This document shows positions 63,006-64,000 of a stretch of 64,000 nucleotides of DNA, in pieces. Source of the DNA: Qipengyuania flavescens (GTDB taxonomy: Bacteria; Pseudomonadota; Alphaproteobacteria; Sphingomonadales; Sphingomonadaceae); contig NZ_JARULD010000006.1 in the NCBI RefSeq assembly GCF_029688735.1, positions 1 to 64,000 on the forward strand. Reading direction: 5' to 3'. The notes beneath the pieces are model-generated. The model saw only the letters and a program-made list of their open reading frames with translations. It had not been told where the DNA came from and ran no database searches. Both the position numbers and the translations under genes were made by a program. Numbering within the stretch: position 1 is the stretch's first letter; every line of letters starts with the position of its first letter.

Positions 63006-64000
63006 TTACTCGCCGCCATACTCCGCATTGGCCCAGGCGCGGCCATCATTGGCTGCGCGCCCGAACCCGCGATACAGCGCATCGGTGATCGTGGAGATGC
63101 GCCCGTCGCGCAAGCGCCGGGCTTCCAGCTTCTGCGCCCTGCTGCCATTCTCGACCGCCATCGAAGGGCTCTGCCCGGTTACGTAGATCGCGGCTGCGAT
63201 CGCGCGTCCATCCGGCATATGGAATATGCCGATATCGCTTGCGGTGCGGCTGAGCGTCCCGGTCTTATGAGCGAGCATGGCACTCATCGGCAGGACGGAG
63301 CGCATCCGCCGCTTCCCGGTCGTCGTCTCCAGCATGGCATCGACCAGCACGCGACGTGAATTGTCGCTCAGCCAACGGCCTTGGTAGATCCCTGCGAGCA
63401 GCTGGCCCATTGCCCGTGGAGTCGCGCTGTCGCGGATGTCGATCGACGATGCCGGATCGCTTCGTCCGTCTTCGCGGATCAGCGTCTTGATATCGCGCGA
63501 GAGCGTAAAGCCCTCGATCCCGGCCTTCTGCATCCACGCATTCACCGCAGCAGGGCCACCGACGGCATTGAGCATGGCGTCGGTGCAATCGTTGCAGCTC
63601 TTGCTGATCATCAGGCTGATGTGACGAGACGCAGGCATATAGGCACCGCCGGGACGTGGCAGCTGCCATTCGCTTGTCAGGCTCCACTTGCCCGCATCGA
63701 CGCCTGCGAGATAGGTCGCAGCAATCGCGACCTTGCTGGTGCTGGCCATCGGAAAGCGCTGGTCGGCGAGAACGCCGACTTCCTGACCCGTCGTCAGGTC
63801 GACCGCGTAAACGCCGATGCGCCCGCGTGAACCTTCCGCGAGGCGCGCAATCTGCCGCTCGAAGTCGGAATCGTAGCGCGCGACCATCGACGAAGGTTCG
63901 CGAACTTCGGTCCCGAGGGTCCTGTCGAAGGCTGATTCGAACGCCTGCGTATCGCTGTTGGCAATGGCGGGCGATGCCAGGGCGATGGCCCCCGCCGTAA
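63006..64000 (-). CDS. class A beta-lactamase-like serine hydrolase, partial
   Basis: The gene continues past the right edge, so the first residues are missing. The visible N-terminus is the end of a signal peptide (AIALASPAIA) followed by the mature protein. The active-site tetrad STSK, an SCN element in place of SDN, and HKTG near the C-terminus are present, giving a penicillin-recognising serine hydrolase fold. It may be a class A-like lactamase or a related hydrolase. The ATG at 63887 is internal. Resistance activity cannot be claimed from these motifs. Confidence 0.8.
   Translation of the reverse strand, partial: TAGAIALASPAIANSDTQAFESAFDRTLGTEVREPSSMVARYDSDFERQIARLAEGSRGRIGVYAVDLTTGQEVGVLADQRFPMASTSKVAIAATYLAGVDAGKWSLTSEWQLPRPGGAYMPASRHISLMISKSCNDCTDAMLNAVGGPAAVNAWMQKAGIEGFTLSRDIKTLIREDGRSDPASSIDIRDSATPRAMGQLLAGIYQGRWLSDNSRRVLVDAMLETTTGKRRMRSVLPMSAMLAHKTGTLSRTASDIGIFHMPDGRAIAAAIYVTGQSPSMAVENGSRAQKLEARRLRDGRISTITDALYRGFGRAANDGRAWANAEYGGE

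Noticed and set aside
63006-64000. Antibiotic-resistance beta-lactamase
   Set aside because: Only fold-level motifs are visible, the SDN site is altered and the gene is incomplete, so no resistance is claimed.

Overview
The window is a chromosomal segment of a GC-rich alphaproteobacterium, most likely Sphingomonadales and probably Erythrobacteraceae. The evidence is a sphingolipid-type serine palmitoyltransferase with a dedicated acyl carrier protein, CtrA and DivK cell-cycle regulators, a one-cysteine alphaproteobacterial-type DksA, remnants of a gene transfer agent (GTA), a CDC48-type AAA+ ATPase, and many short lipoproteins and domains of unknown function common in that order. No rRNA, tRNA, CRISPR array, integrase or complete insertion sequence was seen. 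Coding density is high and most genes are housekeeping. The accessory interest lies in the first 10 kb and in a few intergenic elements.

Layout. 1-2447 holds the start of an OmpA-type porin (cut by the left edge) and a collapsed GTA locus: an intact small-terminase-like gene, a large terminase cut at its Walker B region, and a DUF2793 gene lacking its first codons. 2695-9384 has a YqaA-type membrane protein, a membrane-protein/XRE-regulator pair with a palindromic operator candidate, a Crp-family regulator, a sterol-desaturase-like hydroxylase, OsmC, an arginine-rich lipoprotein, the sphingolipid pair SPT-ACP, and DivK. 9436-12685 is a five-gene chain in which every start overlaps the previous stop (DUF3572, HAD hydrolase, RidA, glycerophosphodiesterase, GNAT). 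12689-16200 carries Sel1, DksA, PilZ, an orphan substrate-binding lipoprotein and DUF4112. 16250-18899 is a kynA-kynB-kynU operon converting tryptophan to anthranilate.

19007-24505 mixes small lipoproteins, an HNH nuclease, GluQ-RS, a HIG1 protein, a cobalamin adenosyltransferase, a 3-hydroxyacyl-CoA dehydrogenase, a 159-bp palindromic element and small membrane proteins. 24532-35303 has mutS divergent from maeB, a class V aminotransferase, an SDR, an aldehyde dehydrogenase, trmB and an SLC13 permease. 35456-38664 is lptB-rpoN-ctrA, all on the minus strand, with a REP-like inverted repeat after lptB and a cluster of TTAAC half-sites before ctrA. 39315-42577 has pmbA, a BON-MscS channel and ppa. 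42801-49741 is a translation/envelope/methionine block: hisS, prfA, prmC, DUF4167, lnt and metK, the last with a palindromic operator candidate.

49743-54454 is CoA and ketone-body metabolism (CaiB-type transferase, nitronate monooxygenase-like, scoA and scoB with a phosphatase gene between them). 54455-54790 is the only gene-free stretch above 300 bases and holds a strong terminator, so it is a candidate sRNA or leader. 54791-62368 has the CDC48-like ATPase, a second MscS channel, an HWE histidine kinase and polA. The window ends with an acidic lipoprotein and the 3' part of a class A serine hydrolase cut by the right edge.
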